Positions 51,148 through 63,917 of a stretch of DNA of 64,000 bases are shown here, piece after piece; positions within the stretch are counted from its first letter, which is position 1, and the number at the start of each line of letters is the position of its first letter. Location: NCBI RefSeq assembly GCF_037975245.1, contig NC_092568.1, positions 8,045,501 through 8,109,500 on the forward strand, given 5' to 3'. The notes below the pieces were generated by a model. It saw only the letters and a program-made list of their open reading frames with translations, was not told where the DNA came from and did no database searches. Position numbers and translations under genes: made by a program. The DNA is from Apostichopus japonicus. Lineage: Eukaryota; Echinodermata; Holothuroidea; Aspidochirotida; Stichopodidae.

Positions 51148-52854
51148 AGGAAATTATATAACATAGTGCATCCTTTGTTGTTATGCCAACCTTCAAATAA
51201 AAAAGGAGCATATAGCTATGTGCATGTTATTTTACATTCCTTCCCTGTGTGACAATGTGTCAAGTTTCATTCCACATTGTATTAAAATGTGATCTCCGTA
51301 CTAGATTTTAAAAAAAAGGAAAGTTTCTGAGAATATGTCAGCAATCCCAATCTTTACCCAACCCTTGTAAATATAAAAACTGTTATTTGTCGTGAAAGTT
51401 TCTCAACATTTATGTTTATGCAATGAGGAATTTAGTGGTTGAACTTTACATGATATATAAGGATATTCTTTTGAATTTCTGGACATAATGTACTAACAAT
51501 TTTATACAAATACATGTAGATCTAGAATAGATATGATCAAAATATGAGTCATGGCAAATTTCTATGTGATATTTTACTTTCATAGGAGGTTTTCCCATTT
51601 ATGAGTTTACATTTCTGTTTTCCCACTTTGCTAGTCTATTTTGCATGTAACAGAGTTTAAACATAGTTTTTGTGATATTCTACTATATGGTGGACAGTTT
51701 AATTAAAGTAGTCTGAGGAATATGAAAATAAAACTAGCGAACTTACAGATGAATTGAAAAGTGTCATATTTTATATAAGACTTCACCTCTGTTGCCTCTT
51801 ACACTCTCTCCCCCTCACAATTTCTCCTTTTGCACCTACTCTAATCCCACCTCCTCCCCTCCTATGTCCTTCCCTTATTTCGTTTGTCAAGTTTCTTGTT
51901 ACATCTCTGAGTTTTACAGGCTCAGATCCACTGGCAGTGGGGGGGGGGGGGGTATGATAAAACCCATATTGAACAGGTTCAATTTTTGCCCTCTCCAATT
52001 CTTTGTTTGTTGTCTAAATATGCCTCCTGTTTGCACCTTTTGATGTTCTTTAACTAAAACCATTTTCCTCATAGAGAAGTGGAATTTCCCACCAATCGAT
52101 TTATATTAGTTTATAAATGAGTTCATATATTGTGCACAATCTGAAACACTGATTCTCGATTTAGGCTTGCAGGGGTGACGGACCACTTTCCCGTAACTCT
52201 TTCCCCCTCACACCCCCTCCCTCACACAAGATGTCAAATGGTGCATTCTGAAGGATATTTAGACTGTACATTACGTCTATAATTGGCTCTTATTGCACGG
52301 TTGTGCTTATAAGTACTCGGTTGTGCTTATAAGTTGTGCCTATAAAAATTTTTTGTGGAGATTGAATATGGGTGCGTGCACCTGTTACAGTGGGTTAATT
52401 CTTCCAGGGCTAAATGTAAATAACCCCTTGCTGACCTTTTCCACAGACTGACGATTGTGGAGGTGGGGGGGGGGGGTGTTCCCCTGAATCCTCTTTGTGC
52501 ACGCCTCTGTAAGGGACTGGGATTAAGAGAGAATCAAAATGTTTAGTTTCCGCGCACAGGCTCTATCTTGGATGACGGTTCTTTAAAATGCACCTATTGT
52601 GTTCTCAATTTTGCATACAGAGAATAAAACAGCAGTAGCCGCGCTCATACTTTTGTTGTAGGTAGAGTCCTGTTATAGACCACAGAAATTCATACAAACT
52701 TCAAGTAACCCCGCCTCAGTCTCACTGAAAGAAGAAAGATGACAGTGCGCCCCCATTTGAGGTCAGAAAATAAGGATCCATTTAGCTAGAAATTCAGTTT
52801 AGCAGTAAGTCAAAGGTAGGAATCTGGCAACATACTCAAGTATGACCAAAAAAG
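51148..52854. other. Intergenic region between PPP1R36 and CCDC32
   Basis: Same-strand spacer of 1.7 kb. G12 at 51939 and a C-rich run, plus a G13 tract at about 52466 in a MITE-like fragment. Nothing else recognised; the CCDC32 promoter should lie at its right end. Confidence 0.6.
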
Positions 52855-53955
52855 ATGTCGGTGGCAGTAAATTCTCATAACCAAGACCCGTTTCGGGTTC
52901 CAAACTCTCCCACTGGTGAGCTGTCACAGGACGATCGTTCATTTGAAGATGACTTCTTGCCTGTCGTTCCCAGTCCTATTCCTGGACCAACTACAACGAA
53001 GAACATGGAACATGAGTCATTGCAGTCTAAGGCTTATTTAGCACACTTAGGTATTTCATATACTTCGCTTATACTGTATTGGTACCGTTTATGCGAACAT
53101 GTTTTGGCGCATCCATGTTTAGCCTAAACCAACTCCTACCCCTGCCAATTCTACTATATAGAAAATTGTGAGCAACTTGTTACTGTTGTTTGTATGTTTA
53201 ACATTATCTATTTGGTTGCTGTTTAAACCAATGCCTTGGGGGTCTTCACCACATACTTGTCAGCCCCCTCAGATTAATCACATATGCATATAAACTGTAA
53301 CATATTGTAACTTGCACTTTTAGATTTCAAATTAATTGTAACTAGATTACAAACAATACATGCGACCTAGTGTATGTCTTTGAAGAAAAACTTACATTGA
53401 AGAAGCACACTTATAAATGTCAATGTCTTAGTACAGACAAAGGCACCATTTTTTCTCTTTGTCATTTTTGTTGGTCTCTAGGTATCAGTTCTTCACTTCA
53501 CTGGGGTTATTCTTCCATATTTTGCTCATTGAATATTTGGTATTAAGATATGCCTGATGGCACACTGAGAAAGTGCTTTAACACTCCAATATTATTTTTT
53601 TTGTTTTCTTCCATGAATCCTTAATTGTCATACATCTCATGTAGAGGCCAAACTGAAGAAAATCAAAGGTCAGAGTTCATCACAAAAGGTCAACTCAAGA
53701 GATATGATATCATCGCTTTGTAAAGTTCGAATAGATGCTAACGAAACTCTGGCCGGTGAGGACGGGGCTGTTTCATTTGATGAACCATTTGAGGAGCTGA
53801 AGACTGTGGAAGTGAGTGATATAAAGAGGCGTGTTTTACCAGAACAAGCACTCACACTGGAGGAACTGACCAATTTGTTAGAGCGAGATTATCTGAATGC
53901 CGTGACTCAATATGAAAGAAATGCAGATGAAGAAGAACAGAGTGAAACTCGATGA
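52855..53955 (+). CDS. CCDC32: Coiled-coil domain-containing protein 32 homologue, two exons
   Basis: Exons 52855-53050 and 53645-53955 join in phase 1 (TTA G|gtattt ... catgtag|AG GCC) to give 168 aa. Recognition rests on SKAYLAHLEAKLKKIKG followed by VNSRDMISSL, which matches the core of vertebrate CCDC32 (YLxxLExKLxxIKG...SKDML). It also rests on overall size, an acidic N-terminal region with FEDDFLPVVP, and a C-terminal region with EELTNLLERDYL. Vertebrate CCDC32 is reported to help assemble the AP-2 clathrin adaptor; whether this holds here is inference. The start is the first ATG in frame; an ATG at 52842 is out of frame. Family call is fairly confident, based on a short conserved core. 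Confidence 0.86.
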
Positions 53956-54213
53956 AAGTAGCATCGATCTCTAGCTAATACAAGAAACTCATTAGATAGG
54001 TACTTGAGAGGAGAGTTGTATACTTACTATTTTGCGTTTTGCTGAGGTCATAGTTGTAGGTTCAAACTGGTTGCTGTATTGAAGTATGTGAAGAAAGTTA
54101 ACTGCAGTAGTGAAATCAGACAATGAACCTGTTATACACAGATGTTTATAGTATCAAGTCAAAGAAAGATTTGACCAACTAATTTTCCTGTACTCAAATG
54201 TATTTCATTTCTC

Positions 54214-54365
54214 ACTTACCTGTCTCCTCACAACAAATGCACACTCCCTCTACTGTGTCTAGAGCACCTGGTAACCTAGTAGCAAAATATACTTTCCTTG
54301 TGACTGGCCCATCTGGTCTACCACCCTACAGTACTTCTCTTTTCTATCACCCAAACTGTCTGGAG
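54214..54365 (+). mobile_element. SINE-like family B copy downstream of CCDC32
   Basis: CTTACCTGTCTCCTCACAAC, then GTGTCTAGAGCACCTGGTAA and a C/T-rich tail with CACCCAAACTGTC. Lies in the likely 3' UTR of CCDC32. Confidence 0.68.
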
Positions 54366-54910
54366 CACTTAATGAGAGTAGAAGGGGAGGTAGATGAACT
54401 TGCTTTGACTACTAAGAACTTTGTCCAGATGGGTTGTAGTCAGTCATTCAGATTAACATCCTCTGGGGGTACTTGGTGGGAGGGGGTCTTGACCTTAGGC
54501 TTGCTTGTCTCTTATACATAGCAGATAATCAGGCACTGATAAGTGTAATAACATGTAAATGTATTATTGAGATATATTGAATTGTATTATATTTAAGGGT
54601 AATATGGAAAAAAAAAAAAAACACTTTATTAAGACAAAGTTTGTTTTAAGGTGACACATTTCAATAGCATGTATGTATTCATTAATACTTGACAAAATGT
54701 TAAAATTATTATTTTCTCCATATCAACGGTTTAATTGTTACAGATATTCTCAGCTGTATGATAAGCTTCATTTCGGTTAATTATGATATTAATTTTAACA
54801 TTTTTTGTATAAGTTATTTCAATGCATACTTGTAAAGATGTGTAGAGAATATTTAATATTATTATTTTTTGTACTTTTATCTTCTTGCAATTTTGCTTCT
54901 CATTATATGA

Positions 54911-54916
54911 AATAAA
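54911..54916 (+). terminator. CCDC32 candidate poly(A) signal AATAAA
   Basis: AATAAA lies 956 bases after the CCDC32 stop, in AT-rich sequence. If used, the 3' UTR includes the SINE-like copy at 54214-54365. Confidence 0.4.
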
Positions 54917-55029
54917 AGTGAAGTGTTGTAAGAAGTCTCCTCAACATAACAGTATTTTGATTGAAACTGAGCATGTAGCAAGTCTTGCATGCAACAAAAT
55001 AAAGTAACATTACTGTAATATCATTTAAT

Positions 55030-56340
55030 TTTCCTTCTGATTCCTTGCCGAGGGCAGAAGGAATCTCTGGATGGTGATGGCGTGTGTATGTGTTCCTGTG
55101 TGTGTTTGTAGCACTTGCTTGTAAACGCTCTAACTTCAGAAGGATAACTGGGTACATTTCATATTTGGTATGTAGGTTTCCCTTATGTAGAAGTAGTTTG
55201 GGATTGTTGTTGGTATTGGTCAAAGGTCATTTGAGGTCAGCACAGGTCAATGTCTGAAAACATTGTTCACACAATATTTCAAAAAGTAGAAGATGCAGGA
55301 AGTTCAAACTTAGTGTGTAGCATGCCGTTGGTGAGTAGACGATCTGTAGTGTATTTCATGAATGTCAAAGGAAATTTGAGGTCATCAGGGTGAAAAAGTG
55401 TGACAATGTTGTAAACATGATATCTCAAGGAAGGTCACCAATGCAGTTCTTATATTGGGCATGTTGATTTTCTGTAATTGATTAGGTAACTCTATTGATT
55501 GTCCAGCAGAGTTTATACTCTGAAAATTTTAAAACATGACATCATAAGATAGGCAGTTTCATCAGATGTCATATTGGCATATGACTTTGTTATAATGAGT
55601 ACCAAGAGCGCAATAATTCGTTGTGAAAGGTTAAAGGTCATTTGAGGTCAAAGGGGAAAAGTGTAACACCTAAAAAGCACTGTAGCTGGATAAGTTAATT
55701 TGCTTAAAGTCAATAATTGTTTAAGGCTAGCAGAATTCAATCCCTGGAAACCTTTCTTCCTATTTAGGGATGTGGTCAGTAATAAGCTTCTGCTTTCAGC
55801 ATGACATTTTGTGCAAGGACATGGAGTACAGAAAAGCACATTATTGGTCAGACCTTAATCGATATTGTTGTTATGAAATTGAGAATGATTTGTAATTTAG
55901 AAATTCCTGAAAGTTTACACCATATCAGCCTCAGGGTAACATTTCATTGCTCTCATTGTTTTGGTATACATCCATCCTCTCACTTTACCTAATTGGTACA
56001 GGATTAAGATGCTGTTTAAGATGTTATTTGTATCTAAGTTTAGCCATAATTACTGCACAATATCTTAAACTGCTCTGAATACTCAGTATTAAAAACACCC
56101 ATGGATTTATTTTGACACAGAACATTTGACCTTATGCCATTATCCCTTATTACCACTTGTTTTTTCAATAAGCAAATTTAGTGACAGATATTGTCCAAAT
56201 ATTTGCCTAAATATGAATCTGATTGAAGGTCATTTGAAGTCAATTGAGGTCAAAGTCTGGAAATCTTGTAAGCTTTCATCTTTAACCATATCTTCCATGA
56301 ATTCCATTTCTGTGTCAGGATTTGACCTTTCCTCTTTTAA
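55030..56340. repeat. Probable interspersed repeat with AGGTCA half-sites
   Basis: Contains GTCAAAGGTCATTTGAGGTCA at 55218 and similar blocks at about 55630 and 56226, in otherwise featureless AT-rich sequence. Blocks like these are frequent in dispersed repeats; boundaries are unknown. Confidence 0.4.
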
Positions 56341-56904
56341 GTGGCTGTGATTATTTTCCACTAATGACTATTATCTGTAATCAACCTTCACAAGGGTAAT
56401 ACCTCTGCAGTGGTCAAGATATCTGGACCTCTTTTCTTATGTTCTTGTACTTGACTCCAGGACACATTTACTCGGTAGCTCTATCAATCAAGTGATTCCA
56501 TATACAGTATGAACTCATAACACAAGGAATCATTAAGCCTGCTGACTTTCTGGTTACAATTTCTCAGGATTGTATCATTCCAAATTGTTGTAAAGTTCAA
56601 GAAACATGTCTTTCTTCAGATACTTCCATTTTGAGAGGTAGTTTGAAAGTATTGGATCTAATTGGAAGAAGAAGCTAGGGGCTGGTGGCAGGTTTCCATT
56701 CCCCACAAACTTGATGTTCCTGCTTACTTGAAGACATTTTAAAAACTGAATTCCCTTGCAGTATTGGATTCTACATTTCTTTCAATGTGTATTTACCACA
56801 CCCCTTGCAATTTGGCCCGGTCAGTCTTATTCTGAATCTTCCACAGGAAAGTCATTCTTCTCGAGCATCACACTTCATGTGACATAACGCAAGAAATGTT
56901 TGTA

Positions 56905-57068
56905 GTGTGCACATGAAATATTTCTTGTGTGCACATGAAATATTTTTTGTGTGCACATGAAATATTTCTTGTGTGTACATGACATGTTTTTTGTGTGCAC
57001 ATGAAATCTTTCTTGTGTGCACATGAAACGTTTTTTTGTGTACACAAGAAATTTTTCTTGTGTGCAAA
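56905..57068. repeat. 22-bp minisatellite, about 7 units
   Basis: Unit close to GTGTGCACATGAAATATTTC plus TT, repeated about seven times with growing divergence toward the right. The minus-strand open frames of repeating HKKxFMCT-type residues are by-products. Confidence 0.92.
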
Positions 57069-58131
57069 GGAAATCACGATCTTTCTTGGTGGCACTGGGT
57101 CACATGTAGTCTTGAAAATGCCAACTTGGAGAGCGTTAGTTGCGAGTCGATGAGTTGATAAAGTAATGTAGGCTGCCATATAAGTTAAACGGAACGGAGT
57201 ATATATGTAAGTTTGTGTTCTGTACAAATGTAATACACAAATTAAAATATATAATTAGTTAAGGCCGAATGTCAAGGTGATAACAGCTTGCCACATATTA
57301 TTATAATAACATAAATGGCAATAAAATGTTATGAGCACTATAATATGTGTCAGCTCACTTCATTGGCGTAAATATGGTTTCAGGGACCCTGGAAGAGTGA
57401 AAGCTGGGACCCTGGACCCTCACTTCGTCGAAACGCCCCCCCCCCCACGGATACCAGTCCCTATGGGAAACGTGTTTGGGGGTAAGGGGACTTTGATGCA
57501 AATTGATGCTATCATTTTAACTACATTTGTATAGTACAAGTGTTATTTTGTTTAGTGCAATCTTGATTAATTTTGAAAAAAAAAGAATTACAGACCATGG
57601 CCTGTTCTCAACACAAGGATCTGAATTAATGGCTCACTAACATCACACCTTTAATTATTCCTTCAAAACCATGACTGGCAGTTGTGATCTGTTGGCTCCG
57701 GATTTCAGAAACAACCGTTTGGGGCCCTGAACATAGGGGCCCTAGTTCAGTGAACCAATCACTTGTAGCCACGAATGTGACGTCCTGGTTTTGTGAATCT
57801 TGTAAATATTTTTACAGTTATAAAAACTGTAATCACCTTGAAAAAATAAGATGAAAGAAAAAATGATAAAGAACTATGGAGTGAGATTTACACTTTATGA
57901 TAAATGAAATTATTTATCTAGCATATAATCTTTCAAATGAACTTATCACAAACATAGCAGCAACAGCACAAAACGAAAAGCATATATAGACACATGACCT
58001 GCATTCCAAATAGCTTGCATAGTTTATCATGTGCTATCAAATACATCAACACAAATTTCCACCTTATGTTATAACCTACAAGCTGCACGATGTGATAACA
58101 TGTTTAAAGATAGAAATATTGATTATCATGC

Positions 58132-58496
58132 TTAAAGGGTGTGAAAACTTGCGCAAAAGAAATGTGTAATGCCGGTATTCTGACCTAGTTTCGAATGAGG
58201 TGTAACAGAAGTGTTAGACACCACCATCGATCCCAGAAAATACACACACAGCTTGCTACCGTCGGTAATTAGACACTAGTGTACAGTCAGTACATACAGC
58301 TGCGGTCAATACCCACAGCACAGTATACAAACGATACAGCGATGGACATCTCAGGTCCAGCTAAAGATAAGATATCACGTTTCATTACTGTCTGCATTTT
58401 GTAGCGACACAAACAAAACATCACTTGCAAGCAACAGAAAGTTAACTTTTTCAGATGGCCGCCACGCGGTTTGGGGCGAGTCTTCAATGCCTTTAA
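58132..58496. mobile_element. TTAA-type MITE, copy 3
   Basis: Same orientation and interior as copy 1 (for example the CTAGTTTCGAATGAGGTGTA block). The left end TTAAAGGGTGTGAAAACTTG is decayed; the right end GAGTCTTCAATGCCTTTAA is intact. A perfect 21-bp direct repeat (TTTAAAGATAGAAATATTGAT) lies at 58103-58123 and 58492-58512. Intergenic between CCDC32 and the STPG-like gene. Confidence 0.85.
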
Positions 58497-59586
58497 AGAT
58501 AGAAATATTGATCAAGCTGAACTCAGGAAAATATGGCCTATACAGTATCCTATTAATACAATGTTAACATCAATAGGTCGTGCTGATTTTGTATAATTAT
58601 AACAAATGACATAATAGACCATGAAAAGGAAACAATTTACAACTTTCAGCAAAGGCATTATATAGGTCTTGAATATGCATGTTGGGCGTCATCCCGAACC
58701 TAATTTGCATATCTTATTTCAGTTCCAGATATATCTATACAATTCCACATTTCTTCACTTCATTTGAGCTCATTTGCATATTCATCTGGAAACGGCATCA
58801 CTATCAGTCTGAAATCTGTCACGGAAATCGAATATCTTTCTACCTCAGTGTAGAAAAACATGATACACGTGACTTAGTTGGAAACGGATGGATGGAGCAC
58901 AAATAAAAGGGAAAAATCAGCTTTTTGTTGACTAAATTGATGACAAATGCAATATTTCAGGAAAACTCAAGGAAATAAAAAAGAAGATTAACGTGCGTAT
59001 ATGCGAAGTCAGCGTAAATTTTATAGAAATGATATTTTAATTTTTGACTTGCGTCGCCCGGTTTTAGTTAGTGATCCATTCACTGAGATAGAATCCGATG
59101 AATTTCTTCACAATGAGGATTCTGTGAGATAGTTTTACATATCTTGAGCTAGAATACTATCAAGCCAAATTAGGACATCAATTTCAGTTCTTGCGCCTTC
59201 CCGAGATGTTCAGCGACTACTATTAAATAGAAATATCACTTGACGTCCATCGCATAATCTGAGAAATTTTAAAGATTGTTCAAACTGGAGCAATGTAGTT
59301 TTCCAACTGATCGCTCCTTTATGCTGGCCCTCTAGCCTTTTTTCTTACATATTTTTTCCTCAAGTATTCCTCACGTATCATGTTATTGAACCAGGGCTCC
59401 GGTGTGACCTCTCTTGTCAGGCCTATACCCCTCGCCACCCTCTACACCTCTGATAGAGATGTTGAGTGCGTGACGGGCCTGGCGGTAGCCTTTATGCCTT
59501 GGTTTCACTGGATGATACCTCATCTACCGGTAAAACCCTCCTCTTCCACCCGACCCCCCCCCCCTCCGCCTTCTCATGAACAAAAA

Positions 59587-59801
<215 letters not shown>

Positions 59802-59806
59802 TGACG

Positions 59807-62800
59807 TCATGCTTGAAACGCACTTGTAAAGAAAAGTCCATGATTGCGTCCCATCTTTGCTATAGTTGCTGGCATAGGAGATTGGTAAGTGCTGTCGTAG
59901 GTTCCTGGACCAGGTACCTTCTGTGGGTAAGAAAGCACAAAGATATACATATTACATTTCCTCAGGCTCTGAACTATGGACAACATATTTCCATTGAATT
60001 TTAATGTAAGTTACGATATACCAAATGCATTCTTAAAAATGGAATTACTGTTTAGATGATTGAGAGATGTTTCCTATATTGATACAGAATGGTACATACT
60101 GGCAAAAACAGGGATGTAGGAAGTTTCCAAAAGTTGGGGGGGGGGGCACAACATCAGAGGGGCACTTTCTCATTCCACAACCACCAATCGTTATGCTATA
60201 AACCGATATACACCGGCCATATCACTTAAATAAATATGATGTGTTAGTATGCCTATCAGTACACCATAAAAATCCATATATAGTTACATGCGCGTGAATG
60301 CAATGGGTGGTATCTGGGCTTGCAAGCTAATAACCAACCATACGATATGGACGTTGGTGAAAATGATCAATTTTTAACAATTACAAAAAAAAAGTCAGTG
60401 TTATGATTCACAACAGGGAACTTATCCTATCGATATTCCTTTGACTCGCTTCCTGAACACTTTATAGCCTACGCAATGACTTTCCAAAATGACAGGGCTA
60501 TTTTCCACAATTTGCCGGCATATATTTTATAACTGAGCCTAACAAAGCATGCGAGAGCAAAAGGTTTATCCTGAACACGTAGCACAAGTTTATGACGGCC
60601 ACGTTCTTGCTCTTCTACTTGAACCCCACCCCACCCCCCCCCCCCCACGACAAACATAATCGTGCACACACCCCACTCATACACCCCACTCATACACACC
60701 CCACTCATACACCCCACTCATACACACACTCACATAATGACTTCCCTGCATACCCATTATGAAATTCGATAAACACAACAATGTCAAGCCTTCACACGGT
60801 GTTCCACGAATTGACATTCTGATTCGATAACCCCCTGCAAAACATTAGCTAGTTCCCGTGTTTCCCTCACCCGCCCCCTCTCCCCCAGTCTTCTGGTGCT
60901 GGTATTGAGGAATTGCCGTTCTTTGGTTAAGGGAAAAAACAACCTTTGAACGCGGTCAATGTTAAAACATGTCTAACATTGTGTTGCGTTATATGTCCAA
61001 AACTTCTTGTCTCTTTCCAAAGCACTGACCGCACCATACGTTAACAAGATGATACCGTTAAAACCAAAATAAATTTGCAGTGAGCAAAAAGGTAACATTT
61101 TAAATTGCGAAATAATATCCTACCGTATGAGACGTAGAGAATCGTGGTGTTCTAGACTGGAAGCTTGACGTCACTGTGTGTGCAACCTTTGGTGCCCGAT
61201 AATGGTAATGGCACGGCGCAGGATTTTTTGTCTGAAATTAAACATATTATATTCACATTAATTAAGTTTTCTATGTTTCTGTATGTTTTTTTAGTCACCG
61301 ACGATTAAGCATTTAATCAAGACACATGAAGCCGGAGTTAAAATGCATATTAATTCAATTAAAACGTGAACTAATACACGGTGGATAACACCTGTCTCTT
61401 CCACCGCCCCTACCCATCCAGTCACCCCCACACTTTTTGAATGACTTTGTCCCCCCTCAACGATCGATTTTCCCGATAGAAAATTCGTCTACAAATCGTT
61501 CATCCAAATTCGTTTCAAAATGGAAGTTATACCAATTCTCACCTCGAAATCTTAATATGTTGATGTTTCACCCACAAGCCCGTCTATCCCAGCCCACCCC
61601 ACCGCATAGTTACAGTCCCACCATGGTAGAAATGAGGTGAAATATTCGGATCATATATCATTTCTATAATGTCAGCCATGACTCACCCCTTTAAAGTAAA
61701 CAGTCGGGAAGCGCATCGAAGCCGATTTGAAGTTAGCATGTCTGCAAGAGAAAATGAAAGCAAAATAGTATATGATCACGTATTATATTCTTAATTGCGG
61801 ATATCTGGTCACATGGTTAAGTTTTTAAGTCTTATACAACCTTTATTAAACTGTGTCTTTCTGGTTTTGTCGCTTATTTGGTATCTAGGGAAAGTATATT
61901 CCTTAATCTTGCTTTGAAAGTTTGGACGCAATGTTTGGATAAAATAGTTTGGTTACGTTGACTTTACCTTTTGGCAATTTCAGCAGTTTAGCGCTTGTCG
62001 GAAATATGTTTTGCACTGTGAGATAAAAGTTAATTAGCTTCGACGAACAATTGAAAACATATGCCTCGGTGTTCCTGTTATCATTTGCTATAGTATAGTC
62101 CGAACTACCGAGGCTTTCTATCGAATTAAAAGTATTTGCATCATACAGGGATCTGTTATAGCAATTGCTGTGAAACAATTTAACACTATAGACAACAATG
62201 GAACGCTTTCCCTTTAGGCGTTCCATAATTCATAACGCATCATGCATGTTTTCGGCATTCCTTACTTGTTCTTGGGCTCTTTCACGGACACACTGAGATA
62301 AGACTCCATTTGATAGGCCGTGGGACTGACATTAATATCCTGCAATGGGGAAAAGAAAAGATGAAATATGCAACATGAAGAAATGGATAAAGCAATTTCA
62401 TACATTACAAGAATTGGATAGAAAGCATTCTCGATATATAACACGTGGTTACTACGGGTACATTTGTCATGGAAGGGGGTTGGATGTACGTATGTATAGT
62501 TGCTGTAATGGTACTCATATCTGGGATTTATTTGTACTCATTTACCGTCATCGTGAAGTTGTATACTATATCACTCGTACCCGGACCATTTTGGAAATCT
62601 AGCCTAGATACAAGTGAAAGAGTTCTAGATAGGTACTTGTATCAGGTCGCAAGTAGATCACGTGTTCTCGTACTTGAATACTCATATACTAAAGGGAGAG
62701 TCTACCTCGACGAACCATACATATATGTTATGACATTATTGCAATATATTAGAACAATGTGCCCATAATTGCTGTATACATTAAGTGATAGTGTGTGTCC

Positions 62801-63116
62801 GCGTGACGTATATATATTACGTTGCAAACCGATACAACCACACAGCCACTTTTAGTACTTCTTCCTTTACCTTATCATTAACCATTGGTAATTGTTTCGC
62901 TCGAGATGAATTTTTAAAGGAATACGTATCCCTAGTCTTGCTCAGGTCATATATTAAATCATGTTTCTCGTATGCCCCCGGAAGTAAGTATGCGCCATGC
63001 CTTATGACGTCAGCAGCTCTTTTTCTTCCTTCGCTTTTGAAAGTATATGTGGCAGGCCTGACTTCAAATTCCTTTAAAAATGTTTCCGTCTCATATGCAC
63101 CGGGAACAGGAGTAAC
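59807..63116 (-). CDS. Sperm-tail PG-rich repeat protein (STPG family), 3' part
   Basis: Minus-strand exons: 63116-62871, 62603-62546, 62339-62266, 61741-61687, 61231-61124 and 59920-59807 (TGA stop at 59809-59807). They encode repeated Pro-Gly-x-Tyr type units: TPVPGAYETE, LLPGAYEKHD, QNGPGTSDIVY, SPTAYQME, NPAPCHYHY and KVPGPGTYDSTYQ. These are the sperm-tail PG-rich repeats of microtubule-associated flagellar and ciliary proteins. The product ends GLFFTSAFQA. Junctions are phase-consistent except between the first two listed exons: 62871 ends in phase 0, but the exon at 62603 needs two carried bases. A short exon may be missed there, or the donor may differ. Upstream exons, including the start, lie beyond the window or are unrecognised. 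I cannot choose the exact paralogue, so no symbol is given. Confidence 0.88.
60110..60260 (+). mobile_element. Partial copy of the 42329 MITE family
   Basis: Begins near CAGGGATGTAGGAAG with a G10 tract, then matches the 42.35-42.45 kb sequence closely (AGGGGCACTTTCTCATTCCA and the following 60 bases). The far end was not recognised. It lies in an intron of the STPG-like gene. Confidence 0.7.
60662..60735. repeat. CACACCCCACTCATA minisatellite
   Basis: Four to five imperfect 12-17 bp units of ACACCCCACTCAT, next to a C13 tract. It lies in an intron of the STPG-like gene. Confidence 0.85.
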
Positions 63117-63905
63117 CTATATTTGAAGGAAAAAATCATAATAACAATGCTATGTTTAAGTACATGACGTGCAATAGTCACCTTTGACCTTATCATATAA
63201 AGTTTATAATTAATACTGTTGTAAAATGAATGAGGATGTCTCGTGATAAGCTCATCGTCTTTGAGAACTTCTGTTACTACGGACAGGGGCTGAAATACGT
63301 TGTTGGGTGGGGGAGGGGTTAGGAGCGGTGCCAGCCTTATGTGGACCAGTAGACGTTCTCACAATCGAGATATGTTGTATGTAGTCATTGGTTCCATATA
63401 GTTACCACTGTTGTTGTTTCTTCGTTAAGATACTATACAGAACAGTGAAAAGTGGAATATTCGTCGAATCAGAACCGAATTAGGCCTATACATATTAGGC
63501 CTATAGCCTCAATAATAAATTTTAATCTTAGTAGTTTTAAATTAGCTACCAATGACTGATGGCTGTCTAACCAGTGGCAACTCCCAATTAACAGACTTGT
63601 AACAAGTCGCTTCATTTTCGAGTCGAGTCATTGACATGTTGCCAATTGTCCTGACTCTAGTGTCTGTATCTGTATGGGAAATTTTTATACCATATATTCA
63701 GAATTTGCATGCAACACTTGCATCAAATGTCCCAGAACGAAATGAGAAGGTAATATATGTGTTATGTGTCTACAAACCCTTATATCCTTGCGCCACCACT
63801 GCTCCCTCCCTGATACTTCCTTTGCGTAGTCTACGCTCAGACATTTCCGTCCCTAAAAATGAGAATAACAATAATATTAATAGTTATAATAACAAAATAA
63901 TAATG

Positions 63906-63917
63906 CTGATGATGATA

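Noticed and set aside
53670-53873. Minus-strand Ser-rich frame
   Set aside because: It is the antisense shadow of CCDC32 exon 2.
56905-57068. CRISPR-like array
   Set aside because: Units are contiguous with no unique spacers, and the genome is eukaryotic.
56852-57227. Minus frames with repeated HKKxFMCT-type residues, which look like a repeat protein
   Set aside because: Translation of the 22-bp minisatellite. No splice context or conserved domain.
62345-63126. Three plus-strand frames of 85-113 codons
   Set aside because: They are opposite the STPG-like exons, whose minus-strand PG-rich repeats and splice sites are much more convincing.
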